Positions 8,152 to 16,987 of a DNA stretch of 64,000 nt are shown here, piece by piece. Under the pieces are notes generated by a model. It saw only the letters and a program-made list of their open reading frames with translations. It ran no database searches and had not been told where the DNA came from. The translations under genes and the position numbers were made by a program. Numbering within the stretch: position 1 is the first letter of the stretch; every line of letters begins with the position of its first letter. This DNA comes from Paraburkholderia silvatlantica (GTDB lineage Bacteria > Pseudomonadota > Gammaproteobacteria > Burkholderiales > Burkholderiaceae). The DNA is taken from assembly GCF_003096715.1 (NCBI RefSeq), contig NZ_QEOL01000013.1, positions 62,001-126,000 on the forward strand, in the 5' to 3' direction.

Positions 8152-9240
8152 TCAATGCGCGTGCCGATGGTGCACGTCGGGGTAGTGCGCGTGGCTATGC
8201 GTGATCGGCGCGTGACGGTGCGCATGCGTGTGCGGCTCCGCGCCGTCCCACGCGAAATCGTGCTCGTGCTGATGGTGTTCGTCGTGCCGGTGGACGTGGG
8301 TGTGTTCGAGCGGCTCATGCGTGTGCGCGTGGTCATGCCGCTCGCGCACGTGCAGCCACACGCCGAACGCCATCAGCGCGAGCGCGAGCCAGAAAGCGGG
8401 CGCCGGGCGCTCCGGCCACAGCAGCAGTGAAAGCGCCACGCCGAAGAGCGGCGCCACGGAGAAGTAGGCGCCGGTGCGCGCCGTGCCGAGATGGCGCAGC
8501 GAGATGACGAAGAGCACGAGGCTCACGCCGTAGCCCGCGAGGCCCACGGTCATGGCGCCGCTGACTGCCTGCCAGGCGGGCCAGTGCGCGCCCGCGGCGA
8601 GAGCAATGCCGATATTCACCGGCCCGGCCACGAGCCCCTTGGTGCAGGCCACGACCATCGCGTCGTTGGTCGAGACCTTGCGCGTGAGATTGTTGTCGAT
8701 GGCCCAGCACAGGCACGCGAGCGCGACGAGCAGCGCGCCGGGCGCGATGCCGGACACCGCGCCGGCATGCGCGCCGGGCCACGAGAGCAGCACGCCGCCC
8801 GCCACGATCGCCAGCATGCCTAGCGCGATTTGCGCATCGAAGTTTTCGCGAAAGCAGGCCCAGGCAATGAGCGCCGTCAGAACGCCTTCGAGGTTCAGCA
8901 GCAGCGCGCCGGTGGCGGCGGGCGTGGTGTTCAGGCCGAGCATGAGCAGGGCGGGCGCCGCCACGCCGCCCGCGGCGATCGCGCCGGCAAGCCATGGCAG
9001 TTCGGCGAGGCGCAGCGGGTCGTGTGCGCTCTCTTGCGCGGCGGCCGGGTTGCCGCGGCGCGCCGGGAGGCGGCGTAACACCAGTACGATCCCGAGCCCC
9101 GTGCCGCTGCCGAGATAGAAAAGGCCGGCGAGCATGAACGGCGACACGTTGCCGAGCAGCGTCTTGGCGAGCGGTGTGGTAATGCCGAAGAGGGCAGCCG
9201 CGAGCAGCGCCGTGAAAATGGTATGCCGATGGGACTTCAT
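8152..9240 (-). CDS. DMT/EamA transporter with histidine-rich tail
   Basis: Inner-membrane carrier of 362 residues. Residues 1-300 hold two EamA repeats with about ten membrane helices, beginning FTALLAAALFGITTPLAKTL. The last 60 residues form a polar tail with more than 20 His, alternating HAH, HTH and HVH, likely to bind a divalent metal. A tail of this kind suggests that transport is linked to, or sensed through, a metal such as nickel, cobalt or zinc, but the substrate is unproven. The start at 9240 begins MKSHRHTIF. The LysE gene lies upstream in the same direction after 100 bp. Confidence 0.88.
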   Translation of the reverse strand: MKSHRHTIFTALLAAALFGITTPLAKTLLGNVSPFMLAGLFYLGSGTGLGIVLVLRRLPARRGNPAAAQESAHDPLRLAELPWLAGAIAAGGVAAPALLMLGLNTTPAATGALLLNLEGVLTALIAWACFRENFDAQIALGMLAIVAGGVLLSWPGAHAGAVSGIAPGALLVALACLCWAIDNNLTRKVSTNDAMVVACTKGLVAGPVNIGIALAAGAHWPAWQAVSGAMTVGLAGYGVSLVLFVISLRHLGTARTGAYFSVAPLFGVALSLLLWPERPAPAFWLALALMAFGVWLHVRERHDHAHTHEPLEHTHVHRHDEHHQHEHDFAWDGAEPHTHAHRHAPITHSHAHYPDVHHRHAH

Positions 9241-9339
9241 TGCAGGCCCGAAGCGGGAAGAGGATCAAAAAAAGCGTAGAAGAAGCACGGTGGGCGCGCA
9301 AGCTCGCCGCGCGCTGGCCATCACGCCGCCCGGCCAGCC

Positions 9340-9975
9340 TTACTGCCGCAGCAAGGCCATCATCGCGCCGAAACCGACGAACACCCCGCCCGTCACGCGG
9401 TTAAACGCCTTTGCCACGCGGTGGCTCTTGAGCGTGGCGCCGATACGCGTGCCGAAACCCGCATAGACGAGATACCAGCTCACTTCGCACACGGCGAAGG
9501 TAGCAACGAGCACGCCGAACTGCGGGAGCACCGGTCGGGTCGCGTCGATGAACTGCGGCAGGAGCGCTGCCGCGAAAAGGATCGCCTTCGGGTTGCTGCC
9601 GCCGACGAAAAAGCCGTTGCGATAGAGCGCGAGCGGCGAGCGCACGGGTCGCGCGGCCGCACGCCCGGCGACGCCGGCGGCGGCCTCGGGCACGGGCGCG
9701 CGCCACGCCTTGATGCCCAGGTACACGAGGTACGCAGCGCCGATGAAGCGCAGCGCGTTGAACATCGTCGGCCACGCCTGCAGGAACACGCCGAGCCCGG
9801 CCGCCGAAACGGCCAGCATCAGAACCAGTGCGCAAAGGCAGCCGGCCATGGTCGCGCTCGCGCGGCGCAGTCCGTACTGCGCGCCGTGCGACATGATGAG
9901 CAGCATGTTGGGACCGGGGATGGCGCAGACGACGAAGACGGTGACGAGGAACAGCCACCAGGTATGCAGATTCAT
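9340..9975 (-). CDS. LysE/RhtB family amino-acid exporter
   Basis: Inner-membrane exporter of 211 residues with about six helices. The diagnostic start of the family, CAIPGPNMLLIMSHGAQYG, is at residues 17-35, and GFFVGGSNPKAILFAAALLP sits in the middle. LysE/RhtB proteins export lysine, threonine, homoserine or their analogues. The last helix is VTGGVFVGFGAMMAL. Upstream, on the same strand, are an AT-rich promoter-like stretch and a hairpin followed by a T-rich run that could act as an attenuator (see 10101-10130). Confidence 0.9.
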   Translation of the reverse strand: MNLHTWWLFLVTVFVVCAIPGPNMLLIMSHGAQYGLRRASATMAGCLCALVLMLAVSAAGLGVFLQAWPTMFNALRFIGAAYLVYLGIKAWRAPVPEAAAGVAGRAAARPVRSPLALYRNGFFVGGSNPKAILFAAALLPQFIDATRPVLPQFGVLVATFAVCEVSWYLVYAGFGTRIGATLKSHRVAKAFNRVTGGVFVGFGAMMALLRQ

Positions 9976-10100
9976 TGCAGCGGCGAGATCAAAGAGGGCC
10001 GGAAAACGGCAGAAGGACGATTATGCCAGCGGACAGCGCGAGCCTGGCCACGGTCCGCAGGCCAGGGGCGATCTGGCGTCCGGGGGAGAATGCATGGCTG

Positions 10101-10130
10101 TAAAAAGAAAAGCCCGCAGCGAATGCGGGC
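10101..10130 (-). terminator. Hairpin plus T-run in the lysE leader, possible attenuator
   Basis: On the minus strand GCCCGC, a 7-nt loop and GCGGGC form a 6-bp GC stem followed by TTTTCTTTTT, a canonical intrinsic terminator. It lies about 125 bp upstream of the LysE start and in the same direction, where no upstream gene needs ending. A short frame starting at the ATG at 10153 reads through it as WFRPAFAAGFSFYSH, rich in aromatic residues. This is the geometry of a leader-peptide attenuator. Confidence 0.5.
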
Positions 10131-10371
10131 CTGAACCATGCCAATGGAGACATGGAGGAGACACATTCACTATAGTTAAACAATTGACGCATCGCAATAT
10201 TACCTTCGTATGTAACATCGTTAATCATTGTCAGATTAATGAGTTAGTGATTGATGCGGCCATCGAGCAGGCACACAATGAGGCGGCGCGCTCGCTGGAT
10301 GGAAGGTGCGGCGCACGGGAGGCGAGACATCGCCTCGTCAGCCTGGAGCGGGTTTCAACTGGAGGGATGAA

Positions 10372-10596
10372 ATGGGCATTCTGGACAAGGTGGGCGAAAT
10401 TGCCGGTGCGGTTGCCGCAGTGGAAGGCGCCGAAAAGCTCGATCCGAACGCAGGCTTTCTGACCAAGGCAGCCGCCGCGGTTGCCGGTTTCGAGGGCGCC
10501 AAGGAAGTCGAGCAGCTAGTCGAGAAGAAGGAAGACGAAAAGCCCGCCGACGACAATTCCGCGCAGCCCGCGGATGGGTCGGATCAGCAGACGTGA
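10372..10596 (+). CDS. Small hypothetical protein, acidic tail
   Basis: A 74-residue protein with GGAGGG about 6 nt before the ATG at 10372, which supports a real start. The N-terminal two thirds are Ala- and Gly-rich helix (MGILDKVGEIAGAVAAVEGA). The last 25 residues are charged and probably disordered (VEKKEDEKPADDNSAQPADG). No family recognised. It stands alone and is followed by a strong terminator at 10723. Confidence 0.7.
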   Translation: MGILDKVGEIAGAVAAVEGAEKLDPNAGFLTKAAAAVAGFEGAKEVEQLVEKKEDEKPADDNSAQPADGSDQQT

Positions 10597-10722
10597 GCGC
10601 ATTGGGGTGCGCATGACGGGTTGACCGGGAAGCCGGGCGCGCTTCGGTTGCGTTGCGCGTAGTTTCGCGTAGTTCCATATCGTTCGATACGCGATTGGCA
10701 GTGCAGGCAGTACGGATACAGG

Positions 10723-10757
10723 AAAGCCGCGGCTGAATGAATCAGCCGCGGCTTTTT
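10723..10757 (+). terminator. Intrinsic terminator
   Basis: AGCCGCGGCTGA and TCAGCCGCGGCT form a perfect 12-bp stem with a 5-nt loop, followed by T5. An A-run on the other side lets it work in both directions, ending the small gene at 10372 and the MFS gene that stops at 10780. Confidence 0.9.
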
Positions 10758-10779
10758 CATGGATTCGCCGGACGGCGCG

Positions 10780-12069
10780 CTAGCGGCCAGAGGCCGGCGA
10801 TGCGCGATAAACGAAGCCGAGCGCGATGACCGCAACCGTGAAGCCGAGGGCAACGAGGCAAACGCCGCTCCAGTGCGCCGAGGCCCACGCCGCGCCGGCC
10901 ATGAGCGCACCGGCCGCGCCGCCGATGAAAAACGTCCCCACGAAAATTGCGTTGAGCCGGCCGCGCGCGGCGGGGTTGAGCAGGTTGATTGCGCGCCGTC
11001 CGAGCGTCTGGTCGGCGATGACGCCCGCATCGAGCGCCGCCGCGCCCACCACGAGCAGGCCGAGCGCCAGCGCGGGGTGCGCGGCGGGCGGGAAGCCGCC
11101 CCAGCCCGCGCCCGCCACGCCCAGCAGCACGACCGCGCCGAGCATCGTCGTGTGTGCGGCGTACTGCACCGCGCGTCCCGCGCCATGATCGCCCAGCCGG
11201 CCCGCGAGCGGCGTGACGATCGCGCCGCTCGCGCCCGCCAGCGCAAACGCGGCCATGCCGTTCATGCCGAGCGAAAACGGCGGCTGGGAAAGCAGCAAGG
11301 CGATCGCGGTCCAAAACGCAGAGAAGGCTCCCAGTGCAAGCGCCGCAAGGAAGGCGCTGCGCCGCAGCACGCGCTCGGTGCGCAGCAATGTCCAGAGCGA
11401 ATAAAGCAGATCGGCGTAGCGCGCAGTCACGCTCGGAATGCGGCGCGGCGTACGCAGAAAGAGGACCACCGCGAGCAGGGCGTCGGCCACCGCTTCGATG
11501 CTGTAGAACGCGCGCCAGCCCAGCGTTCCCGCAATCAGGCTCGCGAGCGGCCGTGACAGCAGAATGCCCAGCATCAGGCCGCTCATCACGTTGCCGACGG
11601 CCCGCCCGCGCTGGCTTGCGGGCGCCATCGAGGCGGCCATCGGCACGAGCATCTGGATGACGCTGGAGGTCGCACCCGCGAGGAACGCCGCGGCGAGAAA
11701 GAGCGCGCCCGAGCGCGCCAGCGCCGCGACGGCCAGAAAGACGGAACACGCAAGCAGCGTGCGGAAAATCAGCCGCCGGTTCTCGAGCAGATCGCACAGC
11801 GGAACGAGCAGCAGCAGACCGGCCGCGTAGCCGAGCTGCGGCAGCATGGCGACCGCACCGACGAATTCCGGGCGCAACCGCAGCGAATGGCTCACGAGTC
11901 CGGCAAGCGGCTGGGCCGCAGACAGATTGACGACGATCACGCCGACGGCGGCGGCGAAGAACACCGTCATCGGCAGCGTAAGCGTGGCGTGATTGGCGTG
12001 ATTGGCGTGGCTCTCGTGGGCGGATTCGCGCGCCATCACGTGCTTACAGGTTTCAGCAGGGTGCTCCAT
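10780..12069 (-). CDS. MFS transporter
   Basis: Major facilitator efflux or uptake protein of about 429 residues and 12 helices. The first helix is TVFFAAAVGVIVVNLSAAQP and the loop-2/3 region reads LVPLCDLLENRRLIFRT, the MFS motif A position. I place the start at the ATG at 12069, which has GGAG eight bases upstream. An in-frame ATG at 12129 would leave only 35 bp before the divergent LysR gene. The N-terminus contains an unusual repeat, HANHANHA, made by a 9-bp tandem repeat near 11991-12014. The LysR gene at 12165 is its likely regulator. Confidence 0.87.
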   Translation of the reverse strand: MEHPAETCKHVMARESAHESHANHANHATLTLPMTVFFAAAVGVIVVNLSAAQPLAGLVSHSLRLRPEFVGAVAMLPQLGYAAGLLLLVPLCDLLENRRLIFRTLLACSVFLAVAALARSGALFLAAAFLAGATSSVIQMLVPMAASMAPASQRGRAVGNVMSGLMLGILLSRPLASLIAGTLGWRAFYSIEAVADALLAVVLFLRTPRRIPSVTARYADLLYSLWTLLRTERVLRRSAFLAALALGAFSAFWTAIALLLSQPPFSLGMNGMAAFALAGASGAIVTPLAGRLGDHGAGRAVQYAAHTTMLGAVVLLGVAGAGWGGFPPAAHPALALGLLVVGAAALDAGVIADQTLGRRAINLLNPAARGRLNAIFVGTFFIGGAAGALMAGAAWASAHWSGVCLVALGFTVAVIALGFVYRASPASGR

Positions 12070-12164
12070 CGATGGGCTCCGCAACGTGGCAAGTTCCGGT
12101 ATCGTAGGGAGCGTTACGTTATGCGACAATTGAATTATCGCGATAATCTTTATGCGGAGTTATT
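12070..12164. promoter_or_regulatory. Divergent MFS/LysR promoter region
   Basis: A 95-bp gap between divergent starts, with the only AT-rich stretch of the area (ACAATTGAATTATCGCGATA, 12125-12144). TTATCGCGATAA is a 12-bp perfect palindrome and a candidate LysR site. Confidence 0.5.
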
Positions 12165-13070
12165 GTGAACACCCGGGATCTGGAAGCCTTCGTGGCGGTG
12201 GTCGAAAGCGGCTCGCTCGTGCGGGCGTCGGAGCGGCTGTTCCTTACGCAGCCGGGCCTCACGCGCCGCGTGCAGAACCTGGAGACGACGCTCGGCATCG
12301 AGCTTCTGGACCGCCAGAGCAAGCCCCTCAAGCCCACTGCCGCGGGCAACGAGGTGTACGGCCTCGCGCGCTCGGTCCTGCGTGCGCTCGATGACCTGAT
12401 GTCGGTCGCCTCGCCGCAGAGGGAGCCGGTCGGCGAACTCAAGCTCGGCGTGCCGCCGTTTCTCTCGGAACTGGCGCTGGAACAGCCCGTCGATCAACTG
12501 CGAAGCGAGTTTCCCAAACTGACGCTGCGTGTGAGGGCGGGCTGGTCGCCTGGGCTTCTCGACGAGGTCGAGCGCGCACGACTCGATGCGGCCGTGATCC
12601 TGCTGCCCGCCGCGGTGATGCCCCCGGAGGGCGTGGTCGCGACCCAGCTCGGTTACACGCCGACCCTCGTTGTCGCGGCGCGCTCGTTTGGTTTGCCCGA
12701 TGAGCCCACCACGCTTGCCGCGCTTGCACACCATCCGTGGGTGCTGAACCAGGACGGCTGCGGAATGCGCTCGGCGCTCAGCCGCGCCATGGGCATGGCG
12801 GGTCTGCCGTTCAACGTCGCGGTCGAGGCCTTCGGCTCGGAACTGCAGCTTTCGCTGGTCGCACGCGGCATGGGCATCGGGCTCGCCGCGCCGCAGGCAC
12901 TCGCGCGCAGCTCGCTGCGCGACCAGTTGCAGATCATCGACGCGACCGACTTTCGCTCGGGCCTGAATGTGTGGCTCGTGCACGGGGCGCTGCCGGGGCG
13001 TCTCGTGCGGCCGGTCGCGCTCATCCGCGACGCGCTGACCAACAGGCTGGAGATGGCCGAAGCGGCATGA
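12165..13070 (+). CDS. LysR family transcriptional regulator
   Basis: A 301-residue LysR protein starting at GTG 12165, with GGAG six bases upstream. The HTH lies in residues 4-62 (TRDLEAFVAVVESGSLVRAS and RRVQNLETTLGIELLDRQ) and the effector domain follows (GELKLGVPPFLSELAL and GMGIGLAAPQAL). It overlaps nothing and is divergent from the MFS gene at 12069, so it probably senses a compound moved by that transporter. Confidence 0.9.
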   Translation: MNTRDLEAFVAVVESGSLVRASERLFLTQPGLTRRVQNLETTLGIELLDRQSKPLKPTAAGNEVYGLARSVLRALDDLMSVASPQREPVGELKLGVPPFLSELALEQPVDQLRSEFPKLTLRVRAGWSPGLLDEVERARLDAAVILLPAAVMPPEGVVATQLGYTPTLVVAARSFGLPDEPTTLAALAHHPWVLNQDGCGMRSALSRAMGMAGLPFNVAVEAFGSELQLSLVARGMGIGLAAPQALARSSLRDQLQIIDATDFRSGLNVWLVHGALPGRLVRPVALIRDALTNRLEMAEAA

Positions 13071-13115
13071 CGGCGTAGCGCCTCGCGTTCAGGCGGACAT
13101 TTTCCAGTTTGCGCG

Positions 13116-14513
13116 CTACGGTGAGCGGCCATTTCGTCTTATATCTGGAGGCGCTAGATAGCCTAAATTTCGCCAGGCCGTTGCGGCGCCGACCACCAAA
13201 AGCAGTACCGAAGCGATCAATGCGCGCTCCATCCCATGGATAAACGACATCGCCCCTGTCTGCCGAACGAAGTAGCCGAATATCGCAACACCCATCACGC
13301 CGCCGATCTGACGGGCGGCGTTTAACAATCCCGACGCGATACCCGACTGTGCGCTACTCACGACGGTGAGTGTCGCAGCGGTAATGGTGGGAATCGTAAG
13401 GGCGATGCCACTTCCTGCGAGCAGCATCGGCACTGCAAGCAGCCAGAAAGATTGGGCTGCGATCGCTGGCCACATCGCGAGATAACCGGCTGCGGAAATC
13501 AACAATCCGACCGTCGCCAACGCACGCGCACCGAGCCGACTCGCCAGTCGCCCGGCAACGATGTTCATCATCATCAGAACACCCATCATCGGCAGGAGTG
13601 CGACTCCCGAGCGCACCGGCGTCATGTGCCAGACGGACTGAAAGAGCAGGCTCAACGTGAAGACGATGCCATAAAAAACCAGGTTCGCAATCATGCCGAT
13701 AACCGTCGCGCTGCGGACGATCCGGTCCTGCCACAACGCGGCCGGCAGCATCGCGGCCGGGTTGCGCACTTCCAATCGAATGAACGCGATACTCAGCCCG
13801 ATGCACAGCGCGAAGGTGCCGAGGATGATCGGATTGCGCCAGCCCAGCGCGCTGAGTTCGGTTGATGCGAAAGTGAGCGCCGCCAGCGCGAACGCGCCGG
13901 TGAGTTGCCCGGGAACATCCAGACTCCTGCCATGTTGTGCGTTCGTATGAGGCGCGAATCTCCAGGTCAACCAGATGCCTGCGGCCCCAACGGGGACATT
14001 GATCAGAAAAATGCTGCGCCAGCCGATCGCAGCGACAAGCAGCCCGCCCACAAGCGGTCCTGCGGCTAAAGCGATACCGCCGCCCGCGCCCCACCAGCCA
14101 ATCGCGCGGCTGCGTGCCGTCGTGTCCTGGAACGCCAGGCGCAGAACAGCCAGCGAATTCGGCACCAGCAGCGCAGCGCCTACCCCTTGGACGAGACGCC
14201 AGGCAATCAACGCCTGCATGGATTGCGTCAAGCCGCAGCCGATCGATGACAGCGTGAATATCGCGTAGCCTGCGATAAACACATGCTTTGCACCAAGCCG
14301 GTCGCCCAGCGCGCCCGCGATAAGCAGCAACGACGCGAAGACGAGCGCATACGCGTTGACGACCCATTGCAGGTCCGTGACATCTGCGCCAAAAGCAGTC
14401 CGAAAAGCATCGAGCGCGACGTTGACGACACTGACGTCAACCAGAACGGCGACGAAGCCGAGGCATGCCGCTACTTGAACCAGCGTCGAGTGATGTTTGG
14501 ATGGCGTCGACAT
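13116..14513 (-). CDS. MFS transporter, DHA2 (14-helix) type
   Basis: Drug:proton antiporter family 2 protein of about 465 residues. The N-terminal motif VDVSVVNVALDAF is the DHA2 motif D1, and WVVNAYALVFASLLLIAGAL and GALGDRLGAKHVF match helix 2 and motif A. The ATG at 14513 (MSTPSKHHS) is chosen. The open frame extends 144 codons further but that part lies antisense to the divergent LysR gene and has no family match. Likely role: efflux of toxic compounds. It is controlled by the LysR gene that starts at 14610. Confidence 0.9.
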   Translation of the reverse strand: MSTPSKHHSTLVQVAACLGFVAVLVDVSVVNVALDAFRTAFGADVTDLQWVVNAYALVFASLLLIAGALGDRLGAKHVFIAGYAIFTLSSIGCGLTQSMQALIAWRLVQGVGAALLVPNSLAVLRLAFQDTTARSRAIGWWGAGGGIALAAGPLVGGLLVAAIGWRSIFLINVPVGAAGIWLTWRFAPHTNAQHGRSLDVPGQLTGAFALAALTFASTELSALGWRNPIILGTFALCIGLSIAFIRLEVRNPAAMLPAALWQDRIVRSATVIGMIANLVFYGIVFTLSLLFQSVWHMTPVRSGVALLPMMGVLMMMNIVAGRLASRLGARALATVGLLISAAGYLAMWPAIAAQSFWLLAVPMLLAGSGIALTIPTITAATLTVVSSAQSGIASGLLNAARQIGGVMGVAIFGYFVRQTGAMSFIHGMERALIASVLLLVVGAATAWRNLGYLAPPDIRRNGRSP

Positions 14514-14609
14514 CGACAGTCCTCCGAATTCCGAAGATCGAAGCGTAGAGGATCGCGGTCTGTGCGAATATTCAGCAAAATCGCACAGCAACCCGGAGAA
14601 AATGCACCG
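14514..14609. promoter_or_regulatory. Divergent DHA2/LysR promoter region
   Basis: A 96-bp gap between two divergent starts; it must carry both promoters and the LysR operator. CCTCCGAATTCCGAAG near 14521-14536 is an AT-centred imperfect dyad. GGAGAA at 14595 is the LysR ribosome site. Confidence 0.45.
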
Positions 14610-15473
14610 ATGTTCGATTGGGAAAACCTTCGCTGCTTCATTGCCGTCGCACAAACCGGTAGTCTCTCGGCAGCGGCAAGACGACTTACTGTCGATCATG
14701 CGACCGTGAGTCGTCGCATTAGCGCGCTCGAAGCCGAGTTGAAGTTGCGCGTGATCGACAGGCTGCCACGCGCGTGCAGACTGACGTCGGCAGGCAGGCA
14801 GATTCTCGAATTCGCTGAGCAAATGGAGGAGCACGCGTTTGCGATTGAGCGCCTCGCGCTCGCGGAACACATGCCGATGCACGGCGTGGTGACCCTCAGC
14901 GTGCCGCCGGTGCTCGCGAACAACTTCTTCGCGAATCATCTTCATGAATTCGCTCGATTACACCCGGGCATTCGGTTGTCGATGGCCAGTCAGGCGCAGC
15001 GAGTCTCGCTTGGACGTCGCGAAGCGGATCTTGCGGTACGCCTCATTCGCCCCGAGGAACCACAAAACGTCACGCGCAAGCTTGGTGAGATGACGTTCGG
15101 GGTATATGCGAGCCACAGATATGCGCACGCGTCGACACCCGCCGATTGGGCATTCATTGGCTATGAGGCGCAATTCGCCGAAATGCCGCATCAGAAGTGG
15201 CTTCAGTCGATTGCTCAAGGTCGCCCTATCGTTTGCGAAGTGAGCGACATCACGACGCAGCAGGTGGCGGCCCGAACGGGAGTCGGCGTGGCCGGGTTGC
15301 CAGTGTTCATCGGTGACAGCGATCCTGATCTGCAACGCTTACCGTTCGATGGGGAATCGTTTTCTCGCGAAATCTGGTTGGTTGTACATGCCGATCTCAG
15401 GCATTCGCCGCCGATTCGCGCGGTGATCGATTTCGTCTCGATAGTGACCAGCAGGGTTTTTCTCCAACAGTGA
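14610..15473 (+). CDS. LysR family transcriptional regulator
   Basis: A 287-residue regulator beginning MFDWENLRCFIAVAQTGSL, with the HTH ending near residue 60 (DHATVSRRISALEAELKLRV). The ATG at 14610 follows GGAGAA by 9 nt; the longer frame upstream is antisense to the transporter gene. The effector domain carries VTLSVPPVLANNFF. The start type (FDWENLR) is that of a LysR group that represses divergent efflux genes. Its target is presumably the DHA2 transporter at 14513. Confidence 0.9.
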   Translation: MFDWENLRCFIAVAQTGSLSAAARRLTVDHATVSRRISALEAELKLRVIDRLPRACRLTSAGRQILEFAEQMEEHAFAIERLALAEHMPMHGVVTLSVPPVLANNFFANHLHEFARLHPGIRLSMASQAQRVSLGRREADLAVRLIRPEEPQNVTRKLGEMTFGVYASHRYAHASTPADWAFIGYEAQFAEMPHQKWLQSIAQGRPIVCEVSDITTQQVAARTGVGVAGLPVFIGDSDPDLQRLPFDGESFSREIWLVVHADLRHSPPIRAVIDFVSIVTSRVFLQQ

Positions 15474-15561
15474 TTGAGGGTTCGATGGGGAAATGCTGGA
15501 ACCTGTACTAACCCCCTGCTCATGGGCATCACCATCGCGACTATCGGGGTTCAGTTCAAAT

Positions 15562-15579
15562 ATTTGGTGGAAACCAAAT
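15562..15579. terminator. Possible bidirectional hairpin
   Basis: ATTTGGT and ACCAAAT form a 7-bp stem around a GGAA loop, in the 139-bp space between two convergent LysR genes. It is flanked by AT-rich tracts, including TTATTTT on the plus side. Weak but well placed. Confidence 0.4.
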
Positions 15580-15612
15580 TATTTTCCTTCATCGCAAAGC
15601 GGAGAGCGGCCG

Positions 15613-16506
15613 TCATGAGGTGCTTACAAACGAATGCGCACTCAAGAAATCTATAAACGCGCGTAGCTTTGGTACGACGTACTTGCTCGACGGCCAAAGA
15701 ACTGTCAAGGCACGTGGTTGCGTGTCTTCAGCGCCCAGCACCCTTTGCAGTCGCCCGGATTCAAGAGAGTCGCGAACACAGAAGTCCGGAAGGCAAGCGA
15801 TTCCCCTTCCTCGCGCCGCGAGGAAGGCGAGCGTCTCGATGGCGTTGCAGCTCATGGGCGATCGCAGGTTTTGCAGAATCAGGCTATTCCAGCCATCGAC
15901 AGGCCACGGCTCGATCTTCCCGGTATTCGGAAACTTATAGAGCAGGCAGCTATGCTGCAACAGGTCCGATGGTTTGTCCGGAATACCTGATCGGGTCAAA
16001 TATTCCGGAGATGCCACCAGATATCTCTGGAAAGAGAAAATTTGACGACTTACCAATCTGCTGTCGTCCACATTTCCAATGCGGACAACCGCATCAAAAG
16101 CTTCGTCAATCAGGTCTACCTTTCGATCGGAAAAATCAACTTCCAACTCGATATTGGGGAACTCGACCATGAATTCCTCCAGAACCGAGTGAAGCAATGT
16201 CCCGACTGATGGCAGGCTTACTCTCAGTAGTCCCCTTGGTTCCCCCTTGATGTCAGACAGTTCTTCCTCAGCCGCAGACATTTCCGAAATGATCCGCTGG
16301 CATCGCTGCAAGAACAGAGCGCCCTCGGCAGTGAGCTTCATGTTTCGCGTATTCCGCTGAAACAGCCTGGTTCCCAGGCGTTCTTCAAGGCGTGAAACAC
16401 TCTTCCCGACAGCAGAGGCGGAAATGCCGAGTATTCGCCCGGCGTCAACAAAACTGCACGTTTCCGCCGATTTGACGAAGGCGACGAGTCCCGCGAAATT
16501 ATCCAT
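15613..16506 (-). CDS. LysR family transcriptional regulator
   Basis: A 297-residue LysR protein of the DmlR/YhaJ-like group. It starts at the ATG at 16506 (MDNFAGLVAFVKSAETCSF) and has the HTH SASAVGKSVSRLEERLGTRL and the group's effector text LLRVSLPSVGTLL. The in-frame ATG at 16569 would add 21 residues not seen in the family. It is divergent from the MoaF-like/HbpS-like/MFS operon, with about 150 bp between. That gap contains two inverted repeats, so this regulator probably controls the operon. Confidence 0.9.
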   Translation of the reverse strand: MDNFAGLVAFVKSAETCSFVDAGRILGISASAVGKSVSRLEERLGTRLFQRNTRNMKLTAEGALFLQRCQRIISEMSAAEEELSDIKGEPRGLLRVSLPSVGTLLHSVLEEFMVEFPNIELEVDFSDRKVDLIDEAFDAVVRIGNVDDSRLVSRQIFSFQRYLVASPEYLTRSGIPDKPSDLLQHSCLLYKFPNTGKIEPWPVDGWNSLILQNLRSPMSCNAIETLAFLAARGRGIACLPDFCVRDSLESGRLQRVLGAEDTQPRALTVLWPSSKYVVPKLRAFIDFLSAHSFVSTS

Positions 16507-16655
16507 CAGTTCTCCGAGGCCGATGAATTCCGGACACCAACGTCCGGTATGAAAGGAGCCAGAGGCCATTTATTCCATCTTACCCGATGTATTACATTGC
16601 TACGGGATGGCAATTGCCATTTTCGAAAGCTTTATGTAATAACCTGGAGTGCAAG
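16507..16655. promoter_or_regulatory. Divergent promoter region with two palindromes
   Basis: CCGGAC-N6-GTCCGG lies at 16530-16547, and a 14-bp perfect palindrome, ATGGCAATTGCCAT, at 16607-16620, 36 bp before the first gene of the operon. Both are candidates for operator sites of the divergent LysR protein. TGGAG precedes the ATG at 16656. Confidence 0.55.
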
Positions 16656-16967
16656 ATGACGAATGTGTTTCCTTATGCTGGTCAAGAGTTCACCGTCAAT
16701 TACGGCGGAGACCTGGTCTTCAAAAACATTTACTCGGAAGACGGAAAGCACGTCACCGCGGAGTTTCTGGCTGGCGAAATGGCGGGGGCGAAAATGACCG
16801 TGCCGTTTAGCTGGCAGGCATTGCCGGATGGCAACTTTCTGCTTTGGTGGCAGGAAGACGACAAGTCCACCATCGTGCACTGCGATAACTTCGAAGCGAA
16901 GACGACCAAGACCTTCTACACCAAACTCGACGGCAGCTTTTACGTGCTCGATGGCGTCATTTCCTGA
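16656..16967 (+). CDS. MoaF-related small protein
   Basis: A 103-residue protein resembling the calycin-like MoaF domain: YAGQEFTVNYGGDLVFKNIY, then VTAEFLAGEMAGAKMTVPF and TKLDGSFYVLDGVIS. MoaF proteins are small beta-barrels found in monoamine regulon contexts, with poorly defined binding roles. The ATG at 16656 follows TGGAG; an upstream in-frame ATG at 16587 lies in the regulatory region. It is the first gene of a three-gene operon (20 bp to the next start). Confidence 0.72.
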   Translation: MTNVFPYAGQEFTVNYGGDLVFKNIYSEDGKHVTAEFLAGEMAGAKMTVPFSWQALPDGNFLLWWQEDDKSTIVHCDNFEAKTTKTFYTKLDGSFYVLDGVIS

Positions 16968-16987
16968 CCATTAAGGTTTTCGCCAAC

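Noticed and set aside
14514..14945. N-terminal 144-codon extension of the DHA2 transporter frame
   Set aside because: It overlaps the divergent LysR gene on the other strand and has no transporter or domain resemblance; the ATG at 14513 begins the real protein.
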